A DNA stretch of 64,000 nucleotides from Shewanella atlantica (GCF_003966265.1 NZ_RXNV01000011.1:1-64000); one strand, 5' to 3'; shown: positions 15,933-25,575, counted from the stretch's first letter. The notes: generated from the letters alone by a model not told the origin. Numbers and translations: made by a program.

Positions 15933-16022
15933 CAAGGTGAAAGGCTCGAAAGGCAAGGAAAACCAAGCGTAGTTCATGTCGTAATGTTACTGTTATGAGA
16001 AGTAAAACTGAAAAAAGCGTGT

Positions 16023-16940
16023 ATGGAACTGGAAGATATCTACCGACAGGATCTAAGTTTGCTTATCGCATTGCAGATCTTGGTCGAAGAGTGCAGCGTT
16101 ACTCAAGCCGCTAAGCGATTACACCTGAGCCAATCTGCCACCAGCAGAATTTTGGCGCGTCTGCGTGACATGCTCAACGACCCACTTTTTTCCCGTGTCG
16201 GACAGAGGTTAGTACCTACTCAATTTGCCCTCGATTGCTACCAACAACTACAGCAACCTACGGGCCAGTTAATTGAAATGCTTACACCTAAGGTGTTTGT
16301 ACCTGAAGCCTGCCGGCAAAAATTCATCATCGCCGCTACCGACTACGCGATGCAGGCCCTGGTGCCCTTCATCTTACCGGATATCTATCGTAAGGCGCCT
16401 AATATCAAGCTAGAAATCGTCCCGGTTCAACATAAAGAGCTGCAATCTCAGCTCAGCGCTCAGGGAGCCGATATGGCGATCTGTCGGGCCATAGGACAGA
16501 CATTACAGCTTAATCAGGAGTTTCTGGGGAAGGTGGGGGTGAGTTGCTTGCTATCGCCGGAACATCCCTTAGCAAACAGTAAATTAACATTAGAAGACTA
16601 TCTACGCTACCCACATGGGACTATCGCGATCAGTGATGGGGTGAAGGCGCTGTTAGATGCAGCGATTGCCGAGCAGCAAGCTCCGACGGAGCGGCTGAGG
16701 GCATCGCATCTAGATAGTGCGCTGGCTCTACTTCCCTTCCAGCCTCTGTTGATCATACTCCCGGCCGGAATGGCTCAACTGGCAGCCAGTAAACACAGGT
16801 TGAGGGTTAAGCCGCTTCCTTTCGAGTTGCCACCAGTGAACTATAAACTCTTCTGGCATTCCAGGTGTGAATCAGACAAGGGTCAGCAGTGGCTCAGACA
16901 GGAGATAGCCACTGCGACACAAAGGTTACTCGCTGATTAG
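16023..16940 (+). CDS. LysR-family regulator, candidate controller of the DMSP/acrylate genes
   Basis: 305 aa with the LysR winged helix (AAKRLHLSQSATSRILARLR) and an effector-binding domain. It is divergent from flavocytochrome operon 2 and convergent with acuI, with which it overlaps by four bases. LysR proteins usually regulate the divergent neighbour and sense a pathway metabolite, so acrylate or DMSP is a reasonable ligand guess. No clear Shine-Dalgarno precedes the ATG. It is not an AcuR homologue, which would be TetR type. Confidence 0.87.
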   Translation: MELEDIYRQDLSLLIALQILVEECSVTQAAKRLHLSQSATSRILARLRDMLNDPLFSRVGQRLVPTQFALDCYQQLQQPTGQLIEMLTPKVFVPEACRQKFIIAATDYAMQALVPFILPDIYRKAPNIKLEIVPVQHKELQSQLSAQGADMAICRAIGQTLQLNQEFLGKVGVSCLLSPEHPLANSKLTLEDYLRYPHGTIAISDGVKALLDAAIAEQQAPTERLRASHLDSALALLPFQPLLIILPAGMAQLAASKHRLRVKPLPFELPPVNYKLFWHSRCESDKGQQWLRQEIATATQRLLAD

Positions 16941-17917
16941 AGCTTAACAAGCACTCGACCGGTAACTTGCCCTTTAACTATCTTATCGGCGAAATCAGGA
17001 ACCTGATCCAGGCTGATAGTCTGACCCGCTTGCTGATAGTAGCTTTCGGGTAACAGTTCAAGCACTTGCTCCCATGCCGCCTGGCGCTTTTCAAATGGGC
17101 ATGATACAGAATCGATACCTAACAAGCTGACACCACGCAGAATAAATGGCATCACAGTGGTTGGCAGTGCAAATCCACCAGCCAGACCACAAATCGCTGC
17201 GGCGCCACCATACTGCATCTGCGCCAATGCGGTCGCCAACACCTTGTTACCTACTGTATCGACAATACCCGCCCAGCGCTGCTTCTCCAGTGGTCTTGCA
17301 TCTTGCTCGAGCTCACTGCGTTCAATCACTTCATTGGCACCGAGGGAGCGAAGCAGATCGGCATTCGCATCACTGCGGCCAGTACTGGCCACGACCTTAT
17401 AACCCAGACGTGATAACAGGGTGACGGCGACTGAACCAACGCCACCACTCGCACCAGTCACTAAGATATCACCGGACTCAGGTTTAATATTGGCATTTTG
17501 AAGTGCCTGCACGCAAAGCATAGCCGTCAGACCTGCAGTACCAATCATCATAGCCTTGCTTGCATCACAAGCTTCAGGCATGGGCACCAACCAATCAGCC
17601 TTTACGCGTGCCTTTTCAGCCATGCCACCCCAGTGGTTTTCGCCAACACCCCATCCGGTCAGGATAACTTTATCACCCGCCTTATAGCGTGGGTCTGCGG
17701 ATTCACTGACGATACCTGCGAAATCGATACCCGGCACCATAGGGAAATTGCGGATAATGCGTCCGGTTCCGGTTACGGCCAAACCATCTTTATAGTTCAA
17801 CGATGAACAAGCCACATCGACTAACACCTCACCTGCAGGCAAGTCAGTCTCTGGAAGTTGACAAATATTTGCTAACGTAACCCTATCTTCTTGTGTTAAT
17901 ACCAGTGCTTTGAACAT
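16937..17917 (-). CDS. acuI: Acryloyl-CoA reductase AcuI (YhdH family)
   Basis: NADPH-dependent zinc-independent medium-chain reductase of 326 aa that reduces acryloyl-CoA to propionyl-CoA. Acryloyl-CoA is a toxic electrophile formed from acrylate. The N-terminal GroES-like domain contains SSLNYKDGLAVTG, and the nucleotide fold has GASGGVGSVAV near residue 155. AGAGG stands 7 bases before the ATG. AcuI genes commonly accompany DMSP lyases, which supports the reading of this island. The same family is also present as a general gene (yhdH) in bacteria without DMSP metabolism. Confidence 0.87.
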   Translation of the reverse strand: MFKALVLTQEDRVTLANICQLPETDLPAGEVLVDVACSSLNYKDGLAVTGTGRIIRNFPMVPGIDFAGIVSESADPRYKAGDKVILTGWGVGENHWGGMAEKARVKADWLVPMPEACDASKAMMIGTAGLTAMLCVQALQNANIKPESGDILVTGASGGVGSVAVTLLSRLGYKVVASTGRSDANADLLRSLGANEVIERSELEQDARPLEKQRWAGIVDTVGNKVLATALAQMQYGGAAAICGLAGGFALPTTVMPFILRGVSLLGIDSVSCPFEKRQAAWEQVLELLPESYYQQAGQTISLDQVPDFADKIVKGQVTGRVLVKL

Positions 17918-18092
17918 GTTGGACGCCTCTGAAATTATGAGCTTTCAAGCATAGTGCAAAATACTACATGACTGAACTGCATATTTTGCATAAATGCAAT
18001 GCAGCAAACGCATGACTAGCGATAATTTGACGAGCATCCACTTTTTGAAGTGAACCATCGGCGACAAAAACAACTACGCAGTAAATCTGCTA

Positions 18093-19889
18093 TTAGTTTT
18101 TCAAGCCGAGACGCTTGAGTTTTCGATATAGTGTGTTTCGACTCACCCCCAAATGTTTAGCACACTGACTCACATTCCCATCAAAACGCCGATAAGCGGC
18201 AACAACATTAGCATCTAGGGTATCACTCAGTCCCATGGGTTCTGACTCGGTGTGCTGAATAGCTTCTCCATCCATCAACTGCATTTGCAATTCATCGGGT
18301 AAACCGGACCAGTTAAGCTCGGTTTCACCTTCAGCCATAAGACTGGCGACCTGCATAAAATTATCCAGCTCTCTGAGATTCCCCGGCCATTGATACTGAC
18401 ATAGTTGACTCAACAAGCGACCACATAAATTCTGTTCATGCACCTTATGCTTGTTATGTAATTTTTTAATGATGCGCTCAATGTCACTGCGGTGTCTCAG
18501 GGGTGGTAAGCAGATCTGTAACCCATTGAGGCGATAGTAGAGGTCTTGCCTGAACAGGCCATCGGCAACCCGCTGTTTCAAGTCTGTATGTGTCGCGCCT
18601 ATCACCTGAATATCGACGTTATATACCTTATTACTCCCGACCGGGATCACCTCTCGCTCTTGCAGCACCCGTAATAGCCGACTTTGAGCCCCCAGAGACA
18701 TCTCACCAATTTCATCCAGAAACAGGAAGCCTCCATCTGCCTGACGGATCTTGCCAATATAACCGTCTCGATTAGCCCCAGTGAAGGCGCCTGAGTGATA
18801 ACCAAATAGCTCAGATTCAACCAGATTGTCAGGTAAAGCCGCACAATTGACCGCAACAATAGGTTGCTCTCTCCGCTGGCTTTGACCATGCAATTGTTTA
18901 ACGAATTGATCTTTACCCACACCTGTTTCCCCTGTAATTAGCAGGGGGATATTTTTACTCAGCACTTTATTGGCATGCTGCCAGGCCCGCTCTAATTTAG
19001 GCTCACGAAACTTAACGCCCAACTGACTCACTGGTCTGTTCGAACCAGATACCTTTGATCTCACCGGTGTACGAGCCGGCTTTAATGGCTGAGTCTGCAA
19101 ATGCAGGTTTTCATGCTGCTGTATTCGCTCATTGTTGAGCCAGCCTCGCCCCAAATGTTGAGCTATGGCATCACCGACTTGCGCCGCTCCCAGTAACTGC
19201 CTTGCCATAGGGTTGCAACCCAGTATTTTTCCAGCATTATCAGCCACTAAAATACCCTGCCATCCCGAATTAATGAGTGAGGGCTGAGAAGCAAGGTCGA
19301 TGCGATAGTGGCTATTGGGGAGATGACACAAGATTGCCGTTTCCACCTGCTGAGCCAGGCTGGAGACTAAGAGTAAGGTTTGTTGAGTGTGCCTTTGCTG
19401 CTCACTGGTAATATCGATTGCCCCTATCATCTCACCGGAAGGCGAGAATATGGGACACGCGGTACAACTCATAAATCTATGCTGTCGTATGAAGTGTTGG
19501 TCGCCAACCACGGAGACCGCTTGTCTGGCAGTCAATGCCGTTCCAATCGCGTTGGTTCCCTTATGCGCCTCTTGCCAGTTAACCCCGATGTCGAGCGCCA
19601 CATTTGCCAGCCTATCGGAGTATTTATCCACTCCCCAATGACATAAAACATAGCCCTCTTTGTCGGACAAGATAAGTCGACTGCTGGTATGAGCCATTAA
19701 CTGATTAAACAGGGGTAAGGCATGACTCTGAACCAAGCCTATCAGCTGGCCATGTTGCTCATGCTTTTGCCGGATGGCCGATGAATTCAGGCGAAGCTCT
19801 TCGGGTGGCTGAGACTCTGATAAACCTGCGCCCACACTTCGCTGCCATGAGTCAGATAACCAATGTTGTAATTGCAGTTTAGATGCCAT
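18093..19889 (-). CDS. Sigma-54-dependent activator, AcoR-like
   Basis: Enhancer-binding activator of about 598 aa. A GAF-type sensor region covers residues 50-190 and a PAS-like segment follows. The AAA+ domain has Walker A GETGVGKD, the sigma-54 contact loop GAFTGA and Walker B FLFLDEIGEM. A Fis-type helix-turn-helix at the C-terminus contains CAKHLGVSRNTLYRKLKR. Architecture and length match AcoR, which controls acetoin and aldehyde catabolism. An ATG with CGGA upstream was preferred to a GTG seven codons earlier. It is divergent from the aldehyde dehydrogenase gene, whose promoter has a sigma-54 site. Confidence 0.9.
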   Translation of the reverse strand: MASKLQLQHWLSDSWQRSVGAGLSESQPPEELRLNSSAIRQKHEQHGQLIGLVQSHALPLFNQLMAHTSSRLILSDKEGYVLCHWGVDKYSDRLANVALDIGVNWQEAHKGTNAIGTALTARQAVSVVGDQHFIRQHRFMSCTACPIFSPSGEMIGAIDITSEQQRHTQQTLLLVSSLAQQVETAILCHLPNSHYRIDLASQPSLINSGWQGILVADNAGKILGCNPMARQLLGAAQVGDAIAQHLGRGWLNNERIQQHENLHLQTQPLKPARTPVRSKVSGSNRPVSQLGVKFREPKLERAWQHANKVLSKNIPLLITGETGVGKDQFVKQLHGQSQRREQPIVAVNCAALPDNLVESELFGYHSGAFTGANRDGYIGKIRQADGGFLFLDEIGEMSLGAQSRLLRVLQEREVIPVGSNKVYNVDIQVIGATHTDLKQRVADGLFRQDLYYRLNGLQICLPPLRHRSDIERIIKKLHNKHKVHEQNLCGRLLSQLCQYQWPGNLRELDNFMQVASLMAEGETELNWSGLPDELQMQLMDGEAIQHTESEPMGLSDTLDANVVAAYRRFDGNVSQCAKHLGVSRNTLYRKLKRLGLKN

Positions 19890-19907
19890 AGCTGTGTTCC
19901 GTTGTGG

Positions 19908-19923
19908 CACACCTGGGTGTGCA
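19908..19923. promoter_or_regulatory. Candidate upstream activator site (inverted repeat)
   Basis: GCACACC-TG-GGTGTGC is a perfect 7-bp inverted repeat about 120 bp upstream of the sigma-54 promoter, within the range expected for an enhancer of an AcoR-type activator. It also overlaps the start region of the activator gene. Confidence 0.45.
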
Positions 19924-20044
19924 CTTTTATCACAGTGTGACCTCTGAGCTCATACCTACTACCGACAGCCCACACACATTCAATAATGCAAAATTAGTTT
20001 TTCATCATACTGTTAGCCATAAAAATCCACAACTCCTACCAATT

Positions 20045-20060
20045 TGGCCCACTACTTGCG
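20045..20060 (+). promoter_or_regulatory. Sigma-54 (-24/-12) promoter of the aldehyde dehydrogenase gene
   Basis: TGGCCCA-CTAC-TTGCG fits the TGGCACG-N4-TTGCW consensus with exact GG to GC spacing. Transcription would start near 20072, leaving a leader of about 120 bases. The divergent gene encodes a sigma-54 activator, which supports the site. Confidence 0.75.
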
Positions 20061-20192
20061 ATATCAGCTCCGATAGCGATGGCATAAACGTCCCCATGCA
20101 GACTGCTTTAAAGCAGCTAGTATTAAGGGCGTTTAGCTCCGTAAGCAGAACAATAACAAGATCGAACAACAAGACAAAAAAGGAATTCAATC

Positions 20193-21713
20193 ATGATCTA
20201 CGCACAACCCGGTACCTCTGACGCACTCGTCAAATTCAAAGCCCAGTATGCCAACTATATCGGCGGTGAATGGATAGCGCCTGTCGGTGGCAAGTACTTT
20301 GACAATAGCTCGCCGGTAAATGGGCAGACCTTTTGTCAGATCCCCCGCTCCGATGAGCGCGATATCGAACTCGCTCTGGATGCCGCTCACGCCGCGCGGG
20401 AGTCTTGGGGGCTAACATCGGTCACCGAGCGCTCTAACCTGCTATTGAGAATTGCCGACAGAGTCGAGCAAAACTTAGAGTACCTAGCTGTCGCGGAGTG
20501 CTGGGAAAATGGTAAGGCGGTGCGTGAGACCATCAATGCCGATCTGCCCCTGTTCGTAGACCATTTCAGGTATTTCGCCGGTTGTATCCGGGCCCAGGAG
20601 GGAAGCGCTGCCGATATCGACTCGAATACCGTCAGCTACCATTTTCCCGAGCCTTTGGGCGTCGTTGGCCAGATCATTCCATGGAACTTTCCACTCTTGA
20701 TGGCAGCGTGGAAAATTGCTCCGGCTCTTGCGGCGGGAAACTGCATCGTACTCAAACCCGCCGAGCAGACTCCTGTCTCCATCCTGGTAATGCTAGAGCT
20801 GATTGAAGACCTGTTACCTCCGGGAATACTCAATGTCGTCAATGGCTTTGGCACCGAGGCAGGTCAAGCTCTGGCCACCAGCAAACGTATAGCAAAACTG
20901 GCGTTCACGGGTTCGACCGAAATCGGTCACCATATTCTAAAGTGTGCTGCTGAGTCATTGATTCCATCAACTGTCGAATTAGGTGGAAAGTCTCCCAACG
21001 TTTACTTTGCAGATGTGATGGATCATGAAGATGAATACCTGAGTAAGGCGGTTGAGGGGATGTTGTTAGCCTTCTTTAACCAGGGAGAAGTCTGCACCTG
21101 TCCATCCCGGGTACTTATTCACGAATCGATCTACGAACCCTTTATTGCCAAGGTTATCGAACGCGCCAAAACCATCAAGCAGGGCGATCCCTTAGATACC
21201 GATACTCAAGTCGGTGCTCAGGCATCTCAGGAGCAATTCGATAAGATACTCAGCTACCTGCAGATCGGTAAAGATGAGGGTGCTCAGGTGCTACTCGGCG
21301 GTGACATGTGCAAGTTAGATGGAGACCAGGGTAGCGGGTATTACATCGAGCCCACCATACTCAAAGGCACCAACGATATGCGGATCTTCCAGGAGGAGAT
21401 CTTCGGTCCCGTTATCTCGGTAACCACCTTCAAAGATGAAGCCGAAGCCTTAGCTATCGCGAATGATACCGAGTATGGCTTAGGCGCCGGGGTTTGGACT
21501 CGCGATATGAACAAGGCGCAGCGCATGGGACGCGGCATTCAAGCCGGACGAGTCTGGATTAACTGCTATCACGCCTACCCTGCCCACGCTGCATTTGGCG
21601 GCTATAAAAAATCAGGAATTGGCCGTGAGACCCATAAGATGATGTTAGATCATTACCAGAATACCAAGAACCTACTGATAAGTTACGATGTAAACCCTCT
21701 TGGCTTCTTCTAA
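20193..21713 (+). CDS. NAD-dependent aldehyde dehydrogenase (AldB/AcoD/ExaC group)
   Basis: Soluble aldehyde dehydrogenase of 506 aa, oxidising short-chain aldehydes such as acetaldehyde to acids. Seen: the N-terminal GGEW motif, the cofactor segment VVGQIIPWNFPLLMAAWK, the general base in ELGGKSPN, the catalytic Cys in GEVCTCPSR near residue 301, and EEIFGPV. It is divergent from the AcoR-like activator behind a sigma-54 promoter, with GGAATT before the ATG. It is followed 257 bp downstream by a glycyl-radical enzyme, so it might oxidise that enzyme's aldehyde product. This is inference only. Confidence 0.88.
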   Translation: MIYAQPGTSDALVKFKAQYANYIGGEWIAPVGGKYFDNSSPVNGQTFCQIPRSDERDIELALDAAHAARESWGLTSVTERSNLLLRIADRVEQNLEYLAVAECWENGKAVRETINADLPLFVDHFRYFAGCIRAQEGSAADIDSNTVSYHFPEPLGVVGQIIPWNFPLLMAAWKIAPALAAGNCIVLKPAEQTPVSILVMLELIEDLLPPGILNVVNGFGTEAGQALATSKRIAKLAFTGSTEIGHHILKCAAESLIPSTVELGGKSPNVYFADVMDHEDEYLSKAVEGMLLAFFNQGEVCTCPSRVLIHESIYEPFIAKVIERAKTIKQGDPLDTDTQVGAQASQEQFDKILSYLQIGKDEGAQVLLGGDMCKLDGDQGSGYYIEPTILKGTNDMRIFQEEIFGPVISVTTFKDEAEALAIANDTEYGLGAGVWTRDMNKAQRMGRGIQAGRVWINCYHAYPAHAAFGGYKKSGIGRETHKMMLDHYQNTKNLLISYDVNPLGFF

Positions 21714-21747
21714 AAATAGATACATGTTAAGAAAGTAAATGATCCAC

Positions 21748-21771
21748 CGCCATACCCTCATGGGTATGGCG
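21748..21771. terminator. Hairpin after the aldehyde dehydrogenase gene
   Basis: Perfect 10-bp stem CGCCATACCC/GGGTATGGCG with the loop TCAT. No T-run follows, so read-through into yjjI is possible. Confidence 0.5.
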
Positions 21772-21970
21772 ACTTCATATCCACCCACCTTAAAACGATG
21801 AAACCAACTGACAAGCTCGAAGAAAACCCCACTGGTAACAATGCCGAATTAAGTGTGAGGCCAAACTACGGATTTACTTTTTGGAAACCGTGAAGTCACA
21901 GTTTTTCACTTTAGATAATAAGTTTCCCGAGGTAGATTAGTAACCATAATTTTAAAGTGGATATTGCATC

Positions 21971-23524
21971 ATGACCTTGCAGGAAAAATTGGCTCAAATC
22001 GTTAACGACCCAAGTCTGTCCCCCAAGCAGAAATCGAACTATTTAGCATTAGAGGCCGATGCAAGTCTACCTTATCTCGCTACTTCTGAAGCCGTTGCTC
22101 AGGCCATGAAAACAGGTATTATCTGCGATATGTTTGAGGGCAATGCCCCATTCAAACCCCGCTACGTTTTGCCCGATTACGCTAAATTTTTGCAGCAAGG
22201 ATCGGATTATCTTGAGCTACAGGCCGCTCAGGATCTGGATGAAGCACTCAATGCATTAACCATCATCTATCATCACGTTCCCTCGGTGACCAATATCCCG
22301 GTTTATCTGGGTCAACTGGATGAGCTCCTGATGCCTTTCGTCGACGGCCTGGATGAAGAACTCCTCTACCGAAAATTAAAACTCTTCTGGATCATGCTCG
22401 ACCGCACGCTTCCCGATGCCTTTATGCATGTCAACATCGGGCCGAGCGACAACATCGTCTGTCGAACCATTCTGAGAGTCGATGCCGAGCTTAAGCAGGT
22501 CGCACCAAACCTGACCTTTATGTACGACCCCGATATTACGCCGGACGAGTTATTACAGGTTGCAGCGAGCAACATCTGTGAATGCAGTAAGCCTCATATT
22601 GCCAACTACCCGATCCACAAAAGCGCTTATGACAAACAGGGTTTCGGGATTGTCAGCTGCTATAACTCATTGCCTTTAGCTGGCGGCGCCAATACCTTAG
22701 TACGCCTCAACCTTAAAGAGGTCGCACTTAAAGCCGACAGCATAGATAGCTTCTTTAGCCATACCTTGCCCCATTATTGCCAGCTAACCTATGAGTTGAT
22801 CGAAGCTCGCAGCAAATACCTACACGAAGAATCACATTTCTTCGATAGTTTTCTGGTCAAAGAGAATCTGATCGAAGAACAAAGGTTTGCGCCTATGTTC
22901 GGTATTTACGGCATGGCAGAAGCGGTTAACATACTACTGGGTAATCCGGAGTTATCTGAAACGGCATCTGAGAAACCGAGTAAACACTACGGTCACAGCA
23001 AGGCTGCGAATGAGTTAGGTCACCAAATCTCGGCCGCACTGGATAACATAGTTAAATCGACTCCTGTCACCTATGGCTACCATGGGCGTGCGCTTTTACA
23101 TTCTCAGGGTGGGATCAGCCTGGATATTGATGTGACTCCCGGAGTGCGGATCCCCTATGGCACCGAGCCCGATCCCATATCCCATGTGCGGGCATTAGCC
23201 GAACATCATCAGTATTACACTTCCGGGATCAGCGATATTTTGACTATCGATGAGACAGTAAAGTCTAACCCTGAAGCCATGTATCAGCTGTGCAAAGGGA
23301 CACTGAACTTAGGTTTCCGCGAATTTACCGCCAATGTCGCCTCTAACGACTTAGTCCGGGTCACAGGCTACATGATTAAGTTATCTGATATTGCTGACTT
23401 TAAACAGCAAGGCTCCCGTACCAATACCACAGGGTTAGGCGCTGAAGCGGCGGCCAATACCGGAATTTTAAATCGCAAACCAAGAGTCACGAGTCATGAA
23501 CAATCGCCAGTCTACGCTAAGTAA
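21971..23524 (+). CDS. yjjI: YjjI-family glycyl-radical enzyme
   Basis: Oxygen-sensitive radical enzyme of 517 aa, the length of E. coli YjjI. It has the C-terminal glycyl-radical motif RVTGY (radical on G466) and a likely thiyl Cys, C230, in GIVSCYNSLP. The reaction of the YjjI family is not established to my knowledge. It shares a 29-bp overlap with its activase gene yjjW, so the two are coupled. A glycyl-radical dehydratase making an aldehyde would fit the upstream aldehyde dehydrogenase, but the sequence alone does not show the substrate. It should be active only under anoxia. Confidence 0.9.
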   Translation: MTLQEKLAQIVNDPSLSPKQKSNYLALEADASLPYLATSEAVAQAMKTGIICDMFEGNAPFKPRYVLPDYAKFLQQGSDYLELQAAQDLDEALNALTIIYHHVPSVTNIPVYLGQLDELLMPFVDGLDEELLYRKLKLFWIMLDRTLPDAFMHVNIGPSDNIVCRTILRVDAELKQVAPNLTFMYDPDITPDELLQVAASNICECSKPHIANYPIHKSAYDKQGFGIVSCYNSLPLAGGANTLVRLNLKEVALKADSIDSFFSHTLPHYCQLTYELIEARSKYLHEESHFFDSFLVKENLIEEQRFAPMFGIYGMAEAVNILLGNPELSETASEKPSKHYGHSKAANELGHQISAALDNIVKSTPVTYGYHGRALLHSQGGISLDIDVTPGVRIPYGTEPDPISHVRALAEHHQYYTSGISDILTIDETVKSNPEAMYQLCKGTLNLGFREFTANVASNDLVRVTGYMIKLSDIADFKQQGSRTNTTGLGAEAAANTGILNRKPRVTSHEQSPVYAK

Positions 23525-24392
23525 AACGGCGTTAGTCAGTCAGATTATCAACTTCTCATGTGTCGACGGGCCTGGAAGCAGGCTCGTTATTTTCTTGCAA
23601 GGGTGCAACTACAACTGCAAGAACTGCCATAACCCTCACACAATAGACATGTGTGACAGTTGTGGCGACTGCATTACCCACTGCCCCACCCAGGCGCTGA
23701 GTATGACTTCAATCGGTGGTAAAGACGCGATCCGCTGGGATAGCGACTTGTGCTCCGAGTGCGATACCTGCTTAAGCGTATGTCCCAGACAATCGACCCC
23801 TAAGACTCGTGAGTATAGCGTCGCTCAGATGTTGGAAGTGATCCAACAGCACGGCTCATTCATCTCCGGAATAACGATTTCCGGTGGTGAGGCGACACTA
23901 CAACTTCACTTCATTAAAGCCCTGTTTAAGGCCATCAAGTCGAGTGAGGAGCTGCAACACCTATCTTGCATGATCGATAGTAACGGCAGCTTGAATGAAA
24001 CCGGCTGGCAAAAGCTTCTGCCTTATATTGATGGCGCTATGATAGATCTAAAATCCTGGCAACAGGAGACCCACAGATACATCACGGGTCGGGATAACCA
24101 CAAGGTATTTAGGTCTCTGAACCTATTAAGTCAGCACAATAAATTATACGAAGTGCGATTATTGCAGATACCTGGAGTGACAGATTTTGAATCTGAGATT
24201 GATGCACTGGCAAGCTTCCTGACCCGGCTTCCTTCCTCGACACGGATCAAGCTCAATGCATTTCAACACCATGGCGTAACTGGAGAAGCATTAGCATGGC
24301 AAACCTGCTCGGAGGATAATATCGAAAGACTGGCAAGCCAGTTGACTGAGCGGGGAGTAAAGCCACTGATCTTACCGAGTGTTTATATTTAA
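23496..24392 (+). CDS. yjjW: YjjW glycyl-radical enzyme activase (radical SAM)
   Basis: Radical-SAM activating enzyme of 298 aa that installs the glycyl radical on YjjI. The CxxxCxxC cluster is C37-C41-C44 (CNYNCKNC). A ferredoxin-like insert carries two more 4Fe-4S cysteine sets (CDSCGDCITHC and CSECDTCLSVC), usual for this activase group. The SAM-binding segment ISGGEATLQ is present. The start lies inside yjjI. It ends four bases into the convergent LysR gene. Confidence 0.92.
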   Translation: MNNRQSTLSKTALVSQIINFSCVDGPGSRLVIFLQGCNYNCKNCHNPHTIDMCDSCGDCITHCPTQALSMTSIGGKDAIRWDSDLCSECDTCLSVCPRQSTPKTREYSVAQMLEVIQQHGSFISGITISGGEATLQLHFIKALFKAIKSSEELQHLSCMIDSNGSLNETGWQKLLPYIDGAMIDLKSWQQETHRYITGRDNHKVFRSLNLLSQHNKLYEVRLLQIPGVTDFESEIDALASFLTRLPSSTRIKLNAFQHHGVTGEALAWQTCSEDNIERLASQLTERGVKPLILPSVYI

Positions 24393-25321
24393 CGACTGCA
24401 ATCTAATATCTGTTGATATAACCAACGGTGCGCCGGATCATTCATACTCGGTCTGTGCCAAACCAAACTATATACCACCTCGCCATAGTTAAAGGGCAGA
24501 GGTTTTATCTGTAAACCTTTAGCCTGAAAGGCCGTTTCGGCCCATCTACGAGAACAGGTAAACAGTAACTCACTGTGATGACACATCAGGGCCGCACCAC
24601 CAAAATCCGGCACAGAGATAGACACTTTGCGCTGCAACTCCTGCTGCGCCAGCTGCATTTCAAAAAATGGAATATTAAGATCCGCATCCGTAATACCGAT
24701 ATGACCGTAACTCAGGTAATCATCTATAGTAAAAGCCTGCTCCGAGTTGCCATTTTTCACCAGAGGGTGCTTCGGACTCATCAGACAAACCATCTCATCA
24801 TTAGTCAAAGTCTCCCACACAAGATCGCTGTGAGTACTTGGAGGCTGACTGCGGTCATGAGGCAAGATGATGAAATCTAATGTCCCTTTCGCCAAACCAT
24901 CGAAACCGACACTGTCTTTTGACCAGATATCCAGACGAATATTTGGTGCCAGTGTCAACACATGAGCACTTAACTTAGCCGCCAACAACTCAAACGTACT
25001 CTCACGCATGGCTAACGAGAAGCGTCCCTGATAACGGGCGGGGTCGAAAGCCTCTTGTGTCATGATCTGATTCATATCATTGATCATCTGATGCACACTG
25101 GGGCCGAGACGGCGTGCTAACGGAGTTGCAACCAGCTTATTCCCGTGACGATAGAATAACTCATCATTCAGGTTAGTACGCAGCTGCCCCAGAGTCTTAC
25201 TGATTGAAGACGGACTTAAACATAACCTCTCGGCACTGGCTGTCACACTTAGGGTATCTAACATCACATGCAAAGTGACCAAATGCTTCATGCTGATCCG
25301 CGAGAGTTTAATGAGGTCCAT
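24389..25321 (-). CDS. LysR-family transcriptional regulator
   Basis: 310 aa with helix-turn-helix AERLCLSPSSISKTLGQLR followed by the effector domain. It is convergent with yjjW (4-bp overlap) and divergent from trmL. Its relation to the glycyl-radical genes is unknown, as LysR targets are usually on the divergent side. Its relatives in this window are the regulators at 16023 and 39308, which share the opening pattern DLsLLIaLQxLveE. Confidence 0.85.
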   Translation of the reverse strand: MDLIKLSRISMKHLVTLHVMLDTLSVTASAERLCLSPSSISKTLGQLRTNLNDELFYRHGNKLVATPLARRLGPSVHQMINDMNQIMTQEAFDPARYQGRFSLAMRESTFELLAAKLSAHVLTLAPNIRLDIWSKDSVGFDGLAKGTLDFIILPHDRSQPPSTHSDLVWETLTNDEMVCLMSPKHPLVKNGNSEQAFTIDDYLSYGHIGITDADLNIPFFEMQLAQQELQRKVSISVPDFGGAALMCHHSELLFTCSRRWAETAFQAKGLQIKPLPFNYGEVVYSLVWHRPSMNDPAHRWLYQQILDCSR

Positions 25322-25575
25322 AAACCAGCCATTCTCCTGATAGGTTAAAACTCCGAAACTTATGCAGCATAATATACCCTAAAACTGATCCATCTAAGCT
25401 TATATAAATTGAAAAGAGATTCGTCATTGCCTTCAATCACCGCCTGGTTCTGCTATCCTACGGGGGCCTGAAACGAGCATTTTAAAGTGGCTTGGGTATA
25501 TATTTGATGCTCAGGTTTTCCGGTCTCTGTTTTTTCCCTTATAATCACCGCTCATTATTTTTTAGGCAGGTCAGC

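Larger units (their letters stand above)
15755..16022. promoter_or_regulatory. Divergent promoter region of flavocytochrome operon 2 and the LysR gene
   Basis: 268 bp. It carries the proximal palindrome TGGAA-TGAG-TTCCA at 15801-15814 and the distal one at 15913-15932. The first 60 bp next to the flavoprotein gene are nearly identical to operon 1. Beyond that the two regions drift apart, but the palindromes stay. This contrast points to selection on the sites. Confidence 0.6.

Noticed and set aside
21885..21910. GTGAAGTCAC upstream of yjjI as a CRP site
   Set aside because: The half-sites are 2 bp apart, not the 6 bp needed for CRP.
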